Origin: Oxytricha trifallax
Taxonomy: Eukaryota > Ciliophora > Spirotrichea > Sporadotrichida > Oxytrichidae
Assembly (NCBI GenBank): GCA_000711775.1
Contig: ARYC01018390.1
Coordinates: 1 to 64,000 of the forward strand
Direction: 5' to 3'
DNA: 64,000 nucleotides
Shown here: piece after piece, positions 63,901 to 64,000 of the stretch
Numbering within the stretch: the first letter of the stretch is position 1
Layout: each line of letters starts with the position of its first letter
Made by a program: the position numbers and the translations under genes
The notes under the pieces: model-generated
Seen by the model: the letters and a program-made list of their open reading frames with translations, nothing else
Told to the model about the DNA's origin: nothing
Databases searched by the model: none

Positions 63901-64000
63901 AAATAAGTTAACTTTACAATGGCTGATTTAATTACATCAGCTAGAGTTGTAATGATTGTCAGCGGTTTTAAAACGCTCATATAATATTCGATTAAAATAG
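51731..64000 (+). CDS. Locus B: germline, IES-interrupted paralog of locus A (runs off right edge)
   Basis: Made of the plus-strand islands from 51,731 onward. The N-terminal part shows a hydrophobic signal-peptide-like stretch and Cys-rich islands; from 55.5 kb it matches locus A island by island. The membrane domain is outside the window. Intact reading of most paired islands, with silent differences, suggests both genes are functional. Assigning the Cys-rich islands at 51.8-54.8 kb to this gene is inference from position and composition. Confidence 0.7.
52072..52125 (+). CDS. Locus B Cys-rich coding segment (short)
   Basis: Reads MNCDCAKGSYPEKCQQL. The CxC...GSYPE...C pattern resembles growth-factor-receptor-type Cys-rich repeats. 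Too short for certainty. Confidence 0.4.
53387..53756 (+). mobile_element. 370-bp retroposed element with 12-bp target duplication and (ATT)n tail
   Basis: ATATAAATACTT flanks both ends (53,375-53,386 and 53,757-53,768). The insert ends in an ATT-repeat tail preceded by the same 55-base terminus as the 1.6-kb element at 27-28.7 kb, including GTCTTGAACCCTCGATGCGA. It holds a perfect 12-bp hairpin CAGATTCTGATG/CATCAGAATCTG around 53,492-53,520 and an open frame reading LTIGWRLPDQYQILMFTSES that ends at TGA near 53,580. The two bodies do not otherwise look alike. It may be a SINE-like partner or a 5-prime-truncated relative of a LINE. Confidence 0.85.
54462..54772 (+). CDS. Locus B Cys-rich coding segments
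   Basis: First island (54,462-54,545): CTSEDSC, TGA, RCQNDELFVDSSEGICKFCI. Second (54,694-54,772): CKCYDSNENRCFTEEFCPVC then PVGSY. About 11 cysteines in CxxC spacing are typical of Cys-rich extracellular repeats of ciliate surface proteins. The TGA in the first island is unexplained: a lost segment, a mutation, or a very small IES. Confidence 0.55.
54823..55138. repeat. Foldback element of the TTAAGCGAG family, TA-flanked (copy 3, minimal)
   Basis: 316 bp of two inverted arms with almost no loop, termini TTAAGCGAGTATAATTAAAA and TA on both sides. It shares the outer arms (GTGGAGACTGTTA, AAACAGTCACTA) with copies 1 and 2 but lacks the inner repeats and acidic loop, so it is a deletion derivative. 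Confidence 0.95.
55669..56900 (+). CDS. Locus B coding segments matching locus A 208-1,432
   Basis: Islands 55,669-55,865 (EYGKLIFIKYISVESEDVHL), 56,521-56,742 (NPQEFIELIKQYNNLDTF, QCSSSCPVGQDMIV) and 56,782-56,900 (IENHTAVKDNVAYCRGNLIT). All match locus A in protein with silent or conservative substitutions. Confidence 0.75.
57224..58205 (+). CDS. Locus B coding segments matching locus A 2,194-3,215
   Basis: Islands 57,224-57,270 (GEIIYVDPTSLSI), 57,331-57,498 (KSALELGTFKNPYKCSRKAI, ILIKEGTFSVLRLYV) and 58,130-58,205 (GGHFKITDQF). Confidence 0.75.
58434..59352. repeat. About 920-bp foldback element, present only in locus B
   Basis: Termini ATATATATGTTCTGACC and inverse. Arms of about 380-430 bp; the left arm carries an extra C-rich stretch with three CAGCYGAGACCC-like units (58,449-58,520). 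The loop is about 58,871-58,967. Locus A is uninterrupted at the matching site (about 3,440). Confidence 0.9.
58888..59088 (+). CDS. 66-codon ORF in the loop and right arm of the foldback element
   Basis: Starts MDFNGNQKHNILFRTFPNQA and runs basic (VIDQIKQKQYLKYLKRNKEK, KNNWENYCINSKKNQGEQI) to TGA at 59,086, with many UAR Gln codons. Its second half is encoded by the arm, so the left arm can carry the reverse complement. No known family; it may be a chance frame. Confidence 0.35.
60317..60925 (+). CDS. Locus B coding segments matching locus A 4,967-6,035
   Basis: Islands 60,317-60,391 (STYSAKNSSELGPQATIHMK) and 60,788-60,925 (TTYKISQGLITQLEINNLYQ then KGDIMVLRSNVKF). An open frame at 60,076-60,291 just upstream is hydrophobic and not clearly conserved in locus A. 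Confidence 0.8.
61315..61470 (+). CDS. Locus B coding segments matching locus A 6,440-6,609, with 35-nt intron
   Basis: EDSCTYGTFNIEVQFL, intron GTAAAA...TTTAGAG, then VTINYYGKAIRSPTPANIEI. Confidence 0.75.
61575..62035 (-). other. Locus B-only insertion with a MORN-like coding scrap
   Basis: No counterpart in locus A (about 6,690-6,780). On the minus strand 61,706-61,765 reads FEGEIYEGQWKDDKA, which fits one MORN repeat (with TAA as Gln), followed by TGA. The plus-strand open frame 61,689-62,000 covers the same bases. Ends of the insertion are not defined. Confidence 0.35.
63097..63985 (+). CDS. Locus B coding segments matching locus A 7,856-8,745
   Basis: Islands 63,097-63,165 (IQLDLGISDSQKFYLERPKI), 63,187-63,330 (NIQTLFNVTVDNFTSRAFAR then QEDTARNVLTIDSTS), 63,397-63,575 (DSAVNYQILFAQKSDLNKRP), 63,712-63,803 (LTVKNIMYTNVSTQSGQYFH) and 63,919-63,985 (MADLITSARVVMIVSGFKTL). 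Confidence 0.85.

Larger units (their letters stand above)
55464..64000 (+). repeat. Right copy of the large diverged direct repeat (locus B copy)
   Basis: Collinear with 1-8,750. Differences include missing insertions at the sites of 1,574-1,985, 4,216-4,422 and 5,371-5,896, a much shorter microsatellite, and two extra insertions (58,434-59,352 and about 61,575-62,035). Confidence 0.9.

Overview
This window looks like germline (micronuclear) DNA of a stichotrich spirotrich ciliate of the Oxytricha/Sterkiella/Stylonychia type. Four things point there. Coding reads through only if TAA and TAG mean Gln and TGA is the sole stop. Short AT-rich interruptions sit between short direct repeats (pointers), and removing one copy restores the frame. 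Three elements end in C4A4-type telomere-like repeats and carry the gene set of telomere-bearing elements (TBEs). Coding islands are small and lie in very AT-rich DNA.

Layout. From before base 1 to 37,720 (+ strand) there appears to be one huge interrupted gene, locus A. It encodes a member of the ciliate family of giant surface proteins: Cys-rich and beta-helix ectodomain with repeated GG-aromatic and NxTFxNN motifs, then a Cys-rich juxtamembrane module and a multi-pass membrane domain. Its C-terminal third (29.3-37.7 kb) is the best supported part. A second member, locus B, begins near 51.7 kb and runs off the right edge. Bases 1-8,750 and 55,464-64,000 are diverged direct copies (offset about 55.46 kb), so A and B are tandem paralogs. 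Their protein islands are conserved, often with synonymous changes, while the DNA between them has drifted and gained different insertions.

The interruptions are packed with mobile DNA: a TBE inside a gap between two coding segments of locus A (33.08-37.22 kb), a second TBE in the A-B spacer (43.38-47.48 kb), a 1.08-kb internally deleted TBE (13.44-14.52 kb), at least nine foldback (long inverted repeat) elements, a pair of about 0.4-kb repeats with terminal inverted motifs, and two retroposed insertions (27.12-28.74 kb and 53.39-53.76 kb). The retroposed pair have clear target-site duplications, (TTA)n tails and a shared 3-prime end; the larger carries an uninterrupted 497-codon reading frame. 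Two GC-richer mosaics of coding pieces on both strands (15.6-17.9 and 48.9-50.3 kb) are unidentified; they may be scrambled gene segments or decayed copies. No rRNA, tRNA or CRISPR was recognised.

How it works together: in this ciliate group the AT-rich internal eliminated sequences (IESs) and the transposons are cut out when the somatic nucleus develops, and the short pointers mark the joins. Here several joins can be predicted exactly. One uses a pointer that overlaps the end of a TBE, and one large IES is built from two abutting foldback elements.
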